A stretch of 64,000 nt of DNA from CAYVOV01 sp964453525 (GTDB taxonomy: Bacteria; Chloroflexota; Dehalococcoidia; Dehalococcoidales; UBA2162): positions 62,001 through 126,000 of the forward strand of contig CAYVOV010000001.1 in assembly GCA_964453525.1 (NCBI GenBank), written 5' to 3'. Shown here in pieces: positions 10,546 through 19,060 of the stretch. The first letter of the stretch is position 1, and every line of letters starts with the position of its first letter. The position numbers were made by a program, and so were the translations under genes. The notes below the pieces were generated by a model. That model made no database searches and was not told the DNA's origin. It worked only from the letters and a program-made list of their open reading frames with translations.

Positions 10546-10823
10546 GCTTGGTCAATTAAAAAACAAACCTTATTTATTTACAGTGCGGGAGTATATGTTT
10601 GAAAGAACGCGATGTTCCCAGGAGCGCGGAAATGGGCACGCGACCCCTCCGATTCATGACGTATGCCCAACATGCTTTGGCATCGAGATCAACCACCACC
10701 ATTGAACCACCCTCACCTGGCTAAAGTCAAGTTAGCAAAGTCAGAGTGAACAGCCGGACTGTGCGAATAAATGAACCCTAATGTTGGTGAGGATTACATG
10801 CGTAGTACCTTTGGAGTGAAGAA

Positions 10824-11039
10824 ATGATACAAAGAGTCATTGACAGAATAATGATTAGTCACTACATTCAAAGTATGGCTTTTATAAGAAAGAAAGTTGT
10901 CAAGGAGTATGTTTACCACCAGTTGGTCGAAAACTACAGGGATGGGAAAAAGGTAAGACAGAGAGTTCTAAAACATATCGGGAGCAAAAGGCCATCGGAC
11001 GCAGAACTTCAGAAACTGATTGAAGAGGTAAGGAAATGA
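10824..11039 (+). CDS. Small basic protein of unknown function
   Basis: This 71-residue basic protein is not recognised with certainty. The segment FIRKKVVKEYVYHQLVENYRD followed by KVRQRVLKHIGS resembles the N-terminal module seen in some IS1634-like transposases and in small stand-alone proteins, but no transposase catalytic region follows. The start at 10824 has GGAG 7 bases upstream; an internal ATG at 10875 (MAFIRKK) is an alternative. Its stop overlaps the next gene's ATG in an ATGA arrangement, so the two are probably translationally coupled. Confidence 0.5.
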   Translation: MIQRVIDRIMISHYIQSMAFIRKKVVKEYVYHQLVENYRDGKKVRQRVLKHIGSKRPSDAELQKLIEEVRK

Positions 11040-11467
11040 GCTCATCGACGACTTTACCATGGCTTAGTGAGGCATCGGGATTAGTACGTGTGCATGTTAC
11101 CCTACCAAGATGGCAGGTTATAGCATTGCAACATAAGCGACCCACCGATGACTTTACAAATGTTTCACATTGGTTGAGGTATTCCATCGATGGTTTTATC
11201 AGGATTATCTGGTTGGGGCTATTGAGACCATCTAAGGAATATATTACACGTCCCATTGCTGGTGATGGTTTAAATGAACCGGTAAAGGTTGAGATAGTGC
11301 TTGCCGAGTCCCAGAAAGCAGCACTTGTACAGATGAGTTCCGATTATAAGTTCACACGAAGTGACCTGGTCAGAATGGCTGTAACGTTTGAACTTGACGA
11401 AGAGTTACTGGAACGGGAAGTAAAAAAGTATGCCAAGAGGGAAAAGAAACAAATAGAGCTTAAATAA
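11036..11467 (+). CDS. Unknown protein with two ribbon-helix-helix-like segments
   Basis: This 143-residue protein shows two segments with a beta-strand then two helices, as in ribbon-helix-helix DNA-binding domains: residues about 18-55 (RVHVTLP followed by SHWLRYSIDGFI) and about 82-120 (VKVEIVLAE followed by TRSDLVRMAV). A highly charged tail follows. A DNA-binding role is inferred, not shown. It is coupled to the small basic protein upstream, and the pair sits between two PAC2 genes on the other strand. Confidence 0.5.
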   Translation: MSSSTTLPWLSEASGLVRVHVTLPRWQVIALQHKRPTDDFTNVSHWLRYSIDGFIRIIWLGLLRPSKEYITRPIAGDGLNEPVKVEIVLAESQKAALVQMSSDYKFTRSDLVRMAVTFELDEELLEREVKKYAKREKKQIELK

Positions 11468-11586
11468 ACAGACTGGAGAACATGCAGGCAATAGATTTAA
11501 TGTAACGGTACAGAGAATCCACTTTAAGAGACTTCATAGCTCATGCAACGAGAGCAGACATCAACCTTTTACATTACCCGGTAGTA

Positions 11587-12495
11587 TTATTCCTTGCCAA
11601 ATGCTTCGTCGATAGCTTTCTGAATATTAGGAGGCAATGGAGTTATTTCTTCCTGGTCTTTTTCTTCGTCCTGATCGTATAAATCCTCCAGTTCCTGCGA
11701 TAATGCTATCATAGTCTGTGAGCGATTTACTTCTCGATTCACCTGTCTGTATTGACGTTCACCTCTAGACTTGATGTCGTCAAGCGGAATCTTCATTGAT
11801 TCTAGTCCGGAAATAACTTGAAGAATACTATAGACACCTTTATAATCCGGTTCTTGGAAAGAAATATGGGATGGCATGTGAGCCATTAAATTTACAGTTG
11901 TGATACTTTCATCCTGTAGTCTGGAAGATATTGCGCCAAATATGCTTGTTGGACCCTGATATTGCCCACCGGTTGTTCCACGCACACCCAATTGTTTTAG
12001 TCTTTCTGTTATTTTAGAATCATTACTTCTCCCTGTTATCCTTATTGGTCTTGTATGAGGAACGGGGCTACCCATGGCACCAATTACCTGATACCTGGTT
12101 ACATTTAACTTTTTTAACAAACCAGTAACTCTATCTATGAAAATCTCTCCAAATTGGGTTGGTTCCAGAAGATTCATCAGAACTAAATCGGATAATGGCT
12201 TTTCTCTTTGAACATAATAAACTCTGGAGTTAGGAAACTCGGTATGCCGGATACCTTCACTATCTGTATACGTAAGACTGCGTTCTCGATAACTAACGAA
12301 ATTATAGAAATCACCAGGCCTCTCAAATTCAGCAATTTTTTCCGCTCTGAAATGCTCTACGAGTATATTGAAAGATTCGTCTCCAACATTACCCCAGTTT
12401 AACCATCCGATATGAACTGCTATAGCGTGAACGGGCGCACTCTTTATTACAGGAGGCTGTAGTATAAAATCAGTTATAAAATCATTTATACTCAT
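11587..12495 (-). CDS. PAC2-family protein (second copy)
   Basis: This 302-residue protein is a distant paralogue of the PAC2 protein at 9640, with the family layout: an early GWLNWGNVGDESFN segment, a central YQVIGAMGSPVPHTRP segment, and LMAHMPSHIS near residue 205. An acidic C-terminal tail (about 265-302, rich in D, E and Q) follows. The function is unknown. It is monocistronic as far as can be seen, and no clear ribosome-binding site precedes ATG 12495. Confidence 0.72.
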   Translation of the reverse strand: MSINDFITDFILQPPVIKSAPVHAIAVHIGWLNWGNVGDESFNILVEHFRAEKIAEFERPGDFYNFVSYRERSLTYTDSEGIRHTEFPNSRVYYVQREKPLSDLVLMNLLEPTQFGEIFIDRVTGLLKKLNVTRYQVIGAMGSPVPHTRPIRITGRSNDSKITERLKQLGVRGTTGGQYQGPTSIFGAISSRLQDESITTVNLMAHMPSHISFQEPDYKGVYSILQVISGLESMKIPLDDIKSRGERQYRQVNREVNRSQTMIALSQELEDLYDQDEEKDQEEITPLPPNIQKAIDEAFGKE

Positions 12496-12772
12496 TATGT
12501 ATTATTGAAAGGTCATGTATTAGTCACTGGTGGACTCTGAGAATAATAAACTCCTTTAGTTTATTATATAACATTTAGTCCCGATGAATCCTTCCCATTG
12601 CTCAGAATGTGTTCCTCCCTGGAGTTTCTTTTAAGTGCTGGATAGATACTGTAACTAACTATCTCCGCATTTCTCCGGTATTTTCGAGATAAAAAGTCGA
12701 TTCAATACCATGTTAACTATTTCTGTAGGTACTATTCGGTTTTGGTTGGTATAAATTTGTCACCCCCTTTAT

Positions 12773-12935
12773 CCCCCTCAAACAGTACCCGTTTATTGTC
12801 GATATTATATTATTGTTTGAGGGGGAAGGAGTTTGAGAGAGGAGGCTCTGCCCCCTCTCTATATTTCTCCCCTCTCCGGCCTTAAATGCTTTTCAACAAT
12901 TCTCAATGGTTCAGGCCGGAGAGGGGCAAGGGGTG
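12773..12935. repeat. Modular intergenic repeat (copy A) with three hairpins
   Basis: Three inverted repeats lie in a row: 12-base arms at 12773-12784/12814-12825, an 11-base imperfect hairpin near 12838-12864, and 14-base perfect arms at 12869-12882/12913-12926. The third hairpin's right side and following bases match copy C (53546-53580) closely, and the first hairpin matches copy B in the opposite orientation. The short open frame crossing it is an artefact of the repeat. It is probably a REP/MITE-like non-coding element. Confidence 0.75.
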
Positions 12936-12983
12936 AGGTAAAGAAAAACAACCAAATGCAAACAGTACCTTTCTATAGAAATA

Positions 12984-13012
12984 TTGACAGCGATTTACTT
13001 AACTTTCATAAT
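12984..13012 (+). promoter_or_regulatory. Predicted sigma-70 promoter for the aldo/keto reductase gene
   Basis: TTGACA at 12984-12989, a 17-base spacer and CATAAT at 13007-13012 form a near-consensus promoter 49 bases upstream of ATG 13061. Confidence 0.6.
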
Positions 13013-13060
13013 TCTCTTTAAAATGGTATTTCAGTAATAATTGGAGGAAGTTTATAACCA

Positions 13061-13993
13061 ATGGATTATACTATTCTTGGCAATACAGGACTGAAGGTAT
13101 CCACGATGGGTCTCGGCTGTGGTGGCCCAAGCCGTGTCGGGAAATCAACCGGAAAGACCGAAGCAGAGTCTATCGCCATCGTCAAACAGGCTTTAGAATC
13201 GGGCATTAATATTATTGATACCGCAGAAGGATATGGTACTGAAGAAATTGTGGGAACTGCTATTAAAGGTATTGCTCGCAATTCTCTGGTGTTGTCGACC
13301 AAAAAATCGATAGATGAAGGCGTTACTCAGGAACAGGTGCAGAGAAGTCTTGAACAGAGTTTAAAATATCTTGGGACTGGTTACGTCGACATTTACTATC
13401 TACACGGGGTAGTTCTTCGGGATTATGACTATCTTGTATCAGAAATTGTTCCGGTACTTCAGAAGATGCGTGAGCAGGGGAAAATACGTTTCATAGGAGT
13501 AACGGAGACGTTCAACGGGGATCCGCAGCATGCTATGTTGCAGCGTGCCCTGCAGGATGATATCTGGGACGTAATGATGGTTGGTTTTAACATGCTCAAT
13601 CAGTCTGCTCGTGAGCGTGTCTTCCCCGGAGCGATGGAGAAAAATATCGGTATCGTAGTAATGTTCGCCGTCCGTTTAGCCTTCAGCAGATCGGAGAGGC
13701 TCAGGCAGATTATCAGAGAACTGATAGAAAAGAAACAGGTGAATTCCTCTGACATCGATGGTGAAAATCCACTCGGCTTTCTCATTCATGATGGTGGGGC
13801 AATAGACTTGACAGATGCGGCGTATCGTTTCTGTAGATATGAACCAGGAACGCATGTAATCTTCTCAGGAACAGGAAATCCAGCTCATCTTAAAGCTAAT
13901 GTCGAGTCCTTTACCAGACCGCCGCTTCCGCCGGAGGACATGAAGAAACTGATGAATATGTTTAAAGATGTTGATTCGGTTTCCGGCCAATGA
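13061..13993 (+). CDS. Aldo/keto reductase
   Basis: This 310-residue protein has the aldo/keto-reductase barrel with all four catalytic residues visible: D53 and Y58 in DTAEGYG, K82 in STKKS, and a histidine in YYLHGV (about 115). The family uses NADPH to reduce carbonyls to alcohols, or the reverse. GGAGG lies 13 bases before ATG 13061, somewhat far. The gene appears monocistronic, with its own promoter just upstream and about 300 bases before the next gene. The substrate is unknown. Confidence 0.88.
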   Translation: MDYTILGNTGLKVSTMGLGCGGPSRVGKSTGKTEAESIAIVKQALESGINIIDTAEGYGTEEIVGTAIKGIARNSLVLSTKKSIDEGVTQEQVQRSLEQSLKYLGTGYVDIYYLHGVVLRDYDYLVSEIVPVLQKMREQGKIRFIGVTETFNGDPQHAMLQRALQDDIWDVMMVGFNMLNQSARERVFPGAMEKNIGIVVMFAVRLAFSRSERLRQIIRELIEKKQVNSSDIDGENPLGFLIHDGGAIDLTDAAYRFCRYEPGTHVIFSGTGNPAHLKANVESFTRPPLPPEDMKKLMNMFKDVDSVSGQ

Positions 13994-14296
13994 AGTTACC
14001 TTTTTAGTAACTCAAATGCGACTGAATGGACTCGTGTTCCCCACCCTAAGATTCTTCGTCCGCCAGAGGCGGACTCCAGAATGTCTTTTAAGGCAAGACC
14101 GATTTCTTATCTTTATTTGAAGTAATACCGGTACATAACTCTCAATTTGTAAATCTTAAGTAGTCATCAGTAATTATAAAAAGGACAAGTTGTGCTTAAT
14201 TGACTTGACATTAGCTGAAGTATTCTATAAGATTTAGTGTTTTGATGATACCTAGAGTTCCTATGTAACAAAAAGGTTAATACTGGTTTTCCGGAT
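13994..14296. other. Intergenic region with a short dispersed repeat
   Basis: This region includes a small hairpin-bearing repeat near 14035-14085 (GTCCGCC / GGCGGAC arms, flanked by GATTCTTCG) that resembles 44160-44210. No gene is visible. It ends in a possible promoter (TTGACA 14205-14210, 15-base spacer, TATAAG 14226-14231) for the dehydratase cluster. Confidence 0.45.
14205..14231 (+). promoter_or_regulatory. Possible promoter for the dehydratase/fatty-acid gene run
   Basis: TTGACA at 14205-14210 and TATAAG at 14226-14231 are close to consensus, but the 15-base spacer is short. The site is 66 bases upstream of the first gene at 14297. Confidence 0.4.
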
Positions 14297-15448
14297 ATGA
14301 AGAGCACTGAACTACAGAATCTTGAAATTTTCCGCCAGGTAAATCGGACATTCCCCAGAACAGAAGAAATTCTGGAGCTTAAAAAACAGGGTAGAAAAGT
14401 CTTCGGCTGGCTCTGTACTTATGTTCCTGAAGAAATTATCCATGCTGCCGGCATACTCCCGGTACGCATCACCGGCTACGCTCAGGAGACAGAGCTGGAT
14501 GACGGGAATGCTTACCTGTATATTAATAACTGTTCTTTCTCCAGAAGCTGCCTGCAGTTAGGCCTGACAGGAGAGTACGACTATCTGGATGGCATGGTGG
14601 CCGGATCAACCTGTGACGGGGCTCGCCGACTGTTTGATTTATGGCAGTACTATATAAAGGTGCCTTTTCATCATATTCTTACCGTACCTCGCAAATATAC
14701 CGAACGAGCTCATGCCCTTTACTATGAACAGGTGGTTAAGTTTAAAGAGCACCTGGAGCAGTACCTTGATAGTGAGATAGCCGATGAGTTATTACTTAGG
14801 TCAATTTCTATATATAATGAGTCACGGGAACTTCTAAAGAGACTCTACGAATTGCGAAAGCTCGATAAACCGCCGATTACCGGCGCCGAGACAATGGAAG
14901 TGCTCAATGCCAGCCAGCGTATGCAGAAGGAACAGTTTAATAAGTACCTCCGTAAGTTGCTGGAAGAACTGGAGCAATCGGAAGCCGGGCACGGGAGCCG
15001 GGCGCGGTTGATGCTTACCGGCAGCGTGATGAATAACCCGGAATTTATCAGGTCGATTGAAGAGCTGGGCGGGCTGGTGGTGACCGATGAACTTTGCACC
15101 AGTACCCGCTACTGGTCGGACCCGGTTGTCTTGGACGGACACTCTCCTCTGGAAGCTATCTCCCGGCGCTACCTCAATAACTTTCCCTGTGCGCGAATGG
15201 TGCCTTCGGACGGGCGGTTCGACCGTATCCTGCAGATGGCACTCGATTACAAAGTTGACGGTGTTATCAGCCAGATTATCCGCTACTGCGTACCTTATGC
15301 TCATGATTTGCCCCTGCTTACCGACAGGCTGAAAAAAGCCGGTATTCCGGTACTGGCGCTGGACGTTGAATATGGCACATCCGGTTCGGGGCAAATCAGC
15401 ACCAGAGCACAGGCTTTCCTGGAAATGCTGGAGACGAAGAAGAAATGA
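14297..15448 (+). CDS. 2-hydroxyacyl-CoA dehydratase / benzoyl-CoA reductase family subunit (HgdB/BcrC-like)
   Basis: This 383-residue protein carries the family signature near its start (YVPEEIIHAAGILPVRI, about 47) and conserved cysteines in NNCSFSRSC (about 82), STCDGARR (about 107) and RYCVPY (about 335), expected to help bind a [4Fe-4S] cluster. Such subunits pair with a second, related subunit and accept a low-potential electron from an ATP-driven activator, to dehydrate a 2-hydroxyacyl-CoA or reduce an aromatic acyl-CoA. The next gene overlaps by four bases (ATGA) and encodes the likely partner. Which of the two reactions applies cannot be told from motifs alone. Confidence 0.85.
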   Translation: MKSTELQNLEIFRQVNRTFPRTEEILELKKQGRKVFGWLCTYVPEEIIHAAGILPVRITGYAQETELDDGNAYLYINNCSFSRSCLQLGLTGEYDYLDGMVAGSTCDGARRLFDLWQYYIKVPFHHILTVPRKYTERAHALYYEQVVKFKEHLEQYLDSEIADELLLRSISIYNESRELLKRLYELRKLDKPPITGAETMEVLNASQRMQKEQFNKYLRKLLEELEQSEAGHGSRARLMLTGSVMNNPEFIRSIEELGGLVVTDELCTSTRYWSDPVVLDGHSPLEAISRRYLNNFPCARMVPSDGRFDRILQMALDYKVDGVISQIIRYCVPYAHDLPLLTDRLKKAGIPVLALDVEYGTSGSGQISTRAQAFLEMLETKKK

Positions 15449-16713
15449 CGACTGCCGAAAGTAAAAGTGAAATAGACCTGTTAATCCGTACCTGCCGTAT
15501 GCTGGCAAGGATGAACCGGGCGCAGTCTGAGGCGCGGCAGACTCAGACCCTTTATTACCAGATGCTTACTGATTACTACACCAGAATCAGAAACGCTCAC
15601 CAGGAAGGAAAACTGGTGGCGGCCCATACCGTATTCTTTCCTACTGAAATCCTTTACGCCATGGATATCGTCCCGATGCATACTGAGATGACTACCTGGC
15701 TTAGTGCGCTGTTCCTCAGGGAGCAGGCGGAACTGCTGGAGAAAGGTGCCGAGCTGGGGCTGGTTCCAGAAATTTGCTCCCCGCACCGGGGTGTAGCCGG
15801 TATCTTTGCCCTGAACGCTATTCCCCGTCCCGATGTTATACTCTGGTCCAACCTTATCTGTGACAACACGGCAAAGTCCGGCGAGCTGATGATGGAATTA
15901 AGCGGTAGTCCGGGCTTTTTCCTTGATAATCCATTCCAGGACTCTCCCGGGGAAATGAACTATCTGGTCGGTGAGCTTGAAGACATGGTGCATTTCCTGG
16001 AAGAAAAGTCAGGCAGGAAGATGGACTGGAACAAGCTCTCGGAGATAGTCGAGCACACCGACCGGGAAATCGAGCTTTACCGCGAAATATGCGAGCTGCG
16101 GAAGGCAGTACCCTCGCCGATGTCTCTCCTCGGCTATCTGGAGCTGCTTTCTGCCGACTACATGTTCCCCGGCCAGCCGGAAGCTATCTGGTACCTGACA
16201 CTGCTGCGGGACGAGCTAAAAGAAATGATAGACCAGGGGAAAGGGGCAGTTTCTCCCGAGCGGTTCCGCCTGATGACGCTGTTTATCCCGCCGATGTATC
16301 TGATGAGCTCACTTGCCAGGTTGTTTGAGGAAAACGGCGCCGTCAGCGTGGTGGAGCCGCTATTTACCCGCTGGTCCGAGGGAAAGCTGGACCCGAACAG
16401 GCCGCTGGAGAGCGTGGCGAAGAAGTCTTTCCTTATTCCGGAAAGAAGGAGTATGTACGGTCCGCTGAGCCAGCAGGCGTTACAGGATATAACGGATAGT
16501 GCTGAGCAATATAAAGTCGATGGTGCAGTGTACTGGGCGTTTATCGGCTGCCGGCATACCTGCGCCACGATAAAAATAGTAAAGGAAACGCTGAGTGAGG
16601 TCGATGTCCCGATGCTGACCGTTGACTGTGATATAGTTGACCCTACGATTACCTCCGAAGAAGAGGTCAGTGATAAACTTGAACAGTTCTTTGAACTGCT
16701 TGAGGACCGTTAA
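15445..16713 (+). CDS. 2-hydroxyacyl-CoA dehydratase family, second subunit (HgdA/BcrB-like)
   Basis: This 422-residue protein is related to the preceding one but divergent. It has FFPTEILYAMDIVPM (about 55), EICSPHRG (about 109), NLICDNTAKSG (about 135) and IGCRHTCA near the C-terminus, with cysteines positioned as cluster ligands. Together with the 383-residue protein it should form the heterodimeric catalytic component. Its ATG overlaps the upstream stop, and the activator gene follows its stop by four bases, so the three are almost certainly one operon. Confidence 0.82.
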   Translation: MTTAESKSEIDLLIRTCRMLARMNRAQSEARQTQTLYYQMLTDYYTRIRNAHQEGKLVAAHTVFFPTEILYAMDIVPMHTEMTTWLSALFLREQAELLEKGAELGLVPEICSPHRGVAGIFALNAIPRPDVILWSNLICDNTAKSGELMMELSGSPGFFLDNPFQDSPGEMNYLVGELEDMVHFLEEKSGRKMDWNKLSEIVEHTDREIELYREICELRKAVPSPMSLLGYLELLSADYMFPGQPEAIWYLTLLRDELKEMIDQGKGAVSPERFRLMTLFIPPMYLMSSLARLFEENGAVSVVEPLFTRWSEGKLDPNRPLESVAKKSFLIPERRSMYGPLSQQALQDITDSAEQYKVDGAVYWAFIGCRHTCATIKIVKETLSEVDVPMLTVDCDIVDPTITSEEEVSDKLEQFFELLEDR

Positions 16714-16717
16714 AGCC

Positions 16718-17509
16718 ATGAAAACAATCGGTATTGATATCGGTAGTATGAATGTTAAGGCCATCGTCTTGGAGGACGGCGGGATTATCGGCACCGGTAT
16801 CGGACCTCCGGGTGACGATGTCGAAGCCGGAGCGCGCTCGGTGCTTGAATCGGCTGTCAGCCGGGCCGGCCTGGACTATGATGGGCTGTCTCTGGTAGCT
16901 ACCGGTGTTGGCGCCAGGCTGGTCTCTTTCACCTCCCGGCAGAAAGCAATTACCACCTGCCTGTCACGCGGCATCCATCACCTCTACCCATCGGTTCGCC
17001 TGGTGATTGACATGGGCGCTGAAAGCACCACCGTTATTAAGGTGAATGAGCGGGGCCGGCTTGCCGACTGGGCCAATCATGATAAATGTGCCTCGGGTAC
17101 CGGGCTGTTTTTACAGCAGATGGCCAAGCTGATGGGTATGTCCCTGGAGCAAATGGATACCCTCTCCTTGCAGGCAAAAGCACCAGCCGATATCACCAGC
17201 ACCTGTGCCGTTTTTGCCGAATCCGAGGTTATTTCTCATGTTCACCGCGACCCGCCGACCCCGATGCCGGATATCGTGGCCGGTATCTATTACTCCATTG
17301 TCAGCCGCATTATGTCACTCTGCAAACGGGTCGGGATTGAGAAGGACGTTGCTGTGGCAGGGGGTGTGGCTTTAAATGAAGGTCTGGTAAATATTCTGGA
17401 ACGGGAGCTGGGCTTCGAGGTACTGAGACCGGAAGCACCACAGACAATCGCTGCCCTGGGGGCGGCGATTATTGCCCGGGAGAATGCGGAAAAAGGTATC
17501 AGTAACTGA
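16718..17509 (+). CDS. ATP-dependent activator of the dehydratase/reductase (HgdC/BadF-type ATPase)
   Basis: This 263-residue protein is of the BcrAD/BadFG acetate-and-sugar-kinase-like ATPase family. It has the phosphate-binding IDIGSMNVKA at the N-terminus, VIDMGAEST (about 90), and the two cysteine motifs DKCASGTG (about 126) and STCAVFAESE (about 163) that hold the single [4Fe-4S] cluster shared by a homodimer in HgdC. GGVALNEG and LGAAIIA close the fold. The role is to push electrons to the dehydratase at the cost of ATP. The start at 16718 (MKTIGIDIG) follows the previous stop by four bases; a longer frame from 16637 would overlap the upstream gene and add unrelated residues. Confidence 0.87.
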   Translation: MKTIGIDIGSMNVKAIVLEDGGIIGTGIGPPGDDVEAGARSVLESAVSRAGLDYDGLSLVATGVGARLVSFTSRQKAITTCLSRGIHHLYPSVRLVIDMGAESTTVIKVNERGRLADWANHDKCASGTGLFLQQMAKLMGMSLEQMDTLSLQAKAPADITSTCAVFAESEVISHVHRDPPTPMPDIVAGIYYSIVSRIMSLCKRVGIEKDVAVAGGVALNEGLVNILERELGFEVLRPEAPQTIAALGAAIIARENAEKGISN

Positions 17510-17570
17510 ATGTACTCAGGATTAAATAGTAAATTATCGTTACAGGTAACGCCCTGAAAGGTTTGAAAAA

Positions 17571-18638
17571 ATGATTTTTGCCGGAATTGATATCGGTTCC
17601 CGTGCCGCTAAAGCGGTAATTATGGCGAACGGGGATATTATCGGCAGCACTATCCAGGATACCGGTCCTGAGAGTGTTAAGACAGCCTATATGACAATTG
17701 AAGAGGCTATGAAAAGCTCCGGCATCTCACTTGGTGACATCGATTACATTGTCGCTACCGGTTATGGCAGGGTACTGGTGCCTTTCGCCGGAGAAAATAT
17801 CTCCGAGATTAGCTGCCATGCCCGGGGTATCAACTGGTACTACCCTTCGGTGAGGACTATCCTGGACATGGGCGGGCAGGACTGCAAGGCAATCCGCTGC
17901 GATGCCGAAGGCCACGTGACCAACTTCGTGATGAATGACAAGTGTGCCGGCGGGACAGGACGCTTTCTGGAAATGATCGCCGATGTTCTGGAGATACCGC
18001 TGGGTGAGATAGGAGAACTGGCACTCAAATCAACAAACGGGATTCCCTTTAATACCATCTGCGCCGTTTTTGCTAAAACTGAAGCTATCGTCCACCTCCG
18101 GCACGGAGTTGCCCGCAGCGATATTCTGGCTGGACTGAATGAGGCTATTTCCGTCCGCTGTCTCAACCTTCTCAAGAAAGTCTCAATTGAAAAGGAATTT
18201 ACAATTACCGGAGGCATTGCCAAAAACACGGGAATGGTGGCTAAAATCGGTGAAAAAGTCGGACTGGAGCCGCTGCTGGCTGAAGACCCGCAGCTAATCG
18301 GGGCGCTGGGTGCTGCTATCTTTGCCCGGGAAAGATACCTGGGCAAGCAGAGCAAAGAAGAGGGAAAAATTCAGTACGGGTATAACGATGGTACCGGTGA
18401 CTACTTTATTACCATTGATTCCGCGAAATGTGACGGCTGCGGGGAATGTATCTCTGCCTGCCCGGCAGCCGTCTTTGAAATAATTACAGAGGACGGCAGC
18501 AAGCCCAGAGCGGTGGTGGCTGAAACGGCACGGAAAAGGCTGTCAATTGTCTGCCCGGGCGATAGCCTGTGCAGTGGTACCAATCAGGTCAACTGCCGGA
18601 GCGCCTGTCCCGGTAATGCCATAAGTCTTACCTGGTGA
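17571..18638 (+). CDS. Activator ATPase fused to a C-terminal two-cluster ferredoxin domain
   Basis: Residues 1 to about 265 form a second BcrAD/BadFG-type ATPase (GIDIGSRAAKA, LDMGGQDCKAI, DKCAGGTGRFLE, TICAVFAKTE, GGIAKNTG). Residues about 280-355 form a ferredoxin-like domain with CDGCGECISACP and a second cysteine set from CPGDSLCSG to CRSACPG, likely two [4Fe-4S] clusters. The ferredoxin that normally delivers electrons to the activator would thus be attached covalently. It follows the simple activator by 61 bases. Whether both activators serve the same catalytic pair, or this one works in a BcrA/BcrD-like heterodimer with its neighbour, is unclear. Confidence 0.85.
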   Translation: MIFAGIDIGSRAAKAVIMANGDIIGSTIQDTGPESVKTAYMTIEEAMKSSGISLGDIDYIVATGYGRVLVPFAGENISEISCHARGINWYYPSVRTILDMGGQDCKAIRCDAEGHVTNFVMNDKCAGGTGRFLEMIADVLEIPLGEIGELALKSTNGIPFNTICAVFAKTEAIVHLRHGVARSDILAGLNEAISVRCLNLLKKVSIEKEFTITGGIAKNTGMVAKIGEKVGLEPLLAEDPQLIGALGAAIFARERYLGKQSKEEGKIQYGYNDGTGDYFITIDSAKCDGCGECISACPAAVFEIITEDGSKPRAVVAETARKRLSIVCPGDSLCSGTNQVNCRSACPGNAISLTW

Positions 18639-18645
18639 AAAAGTG

Positions 18646-19050
18646 ATGCAGCAGAAAATCGATTATAAGGAACTTATTGCCGGTTATGAGTTCGAACCGT
18701 CCGGTTTCAGGTTCGATGAAGAATCGGTGACGGCTTACCTCGAGGCGGTCGAAGGTGATAAGGACATCTATGAGAAAAAGCGGATTGTCCCGCCAATGGC
18801 AGTCGCCGCTCTGGCAATGGCGGCAATGGCGAGAGGACTTTCAATGCCGTCCGGTGCCGTTCACGTCTCGCAAGAGTTGCATTTTCTCGCCACGGTAAGC
18901 TTAGATGAACCCCTCACCAGTTACGCCAGAGTTAACAGAAAGATGGAGCGCGGCAAGTTTCATATGTTGACCATCGGCATCAACGTACTGAATCAGGAGC
19001 AGACAGCCGTTTTATCAGGAGAGACAAGCTTTATTCTGCCTTTTTCATGA
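18646..19050 (+). CDS. HadA-like (FAS1-dehydratase-region) hotdog protein
   Basis: This 134-residue hotdog-fold protein resembles the substrate-binding, non-catalytic partner of HadAB-type (3R)-hydroxyacyl-ACP dehydratases: an N-terminal helix with VTAYLEAVEGD, then PPMAVAALAM and HVSQELHFLATV. It lacks the Asp/His catalytic motif found in the next gene. An in-frame GTG at 18643 is an alternative start; I chose the ATG at 18646. It ends 10 bases before the MaoC-type gene, which supports a heterodimer. Confidence 0.7.
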   Translation: MQQKIDYKELIAGYEFEPSGFRFDEESVTAYLEAVEGDKDIYEKKRIVPPMAVAALAMAAMARGLSMPSGAVHVSQELHFLATVSLDEPLTSYARVNRKMERGKFHMLTIGINVLNQEQTAVLSGETSFILPFS

Positions 19051-19060
19051 TAGGGGAAAT

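Noticed and set aside
10824..11467. Insertion sequence
   Set aside because: The small basic protein recalls a transposase N-terminus, but no catalytic domain, terminal inverted repeats or target duplication were seen.
12833..13021. Open frame of 62 codons
   Set aside because: It consists of hairpin repeat DNA shared with other intergenic copies, so it is a non-coding artefact.
16637..16717. Longer N-terminus for the first activator ATPase
   Set aside because: It overlaps the upstream gene by 77 bases and adds residues foreign to the family; ATG 16718 starts exactly at the conserved phosphate-binding strand.
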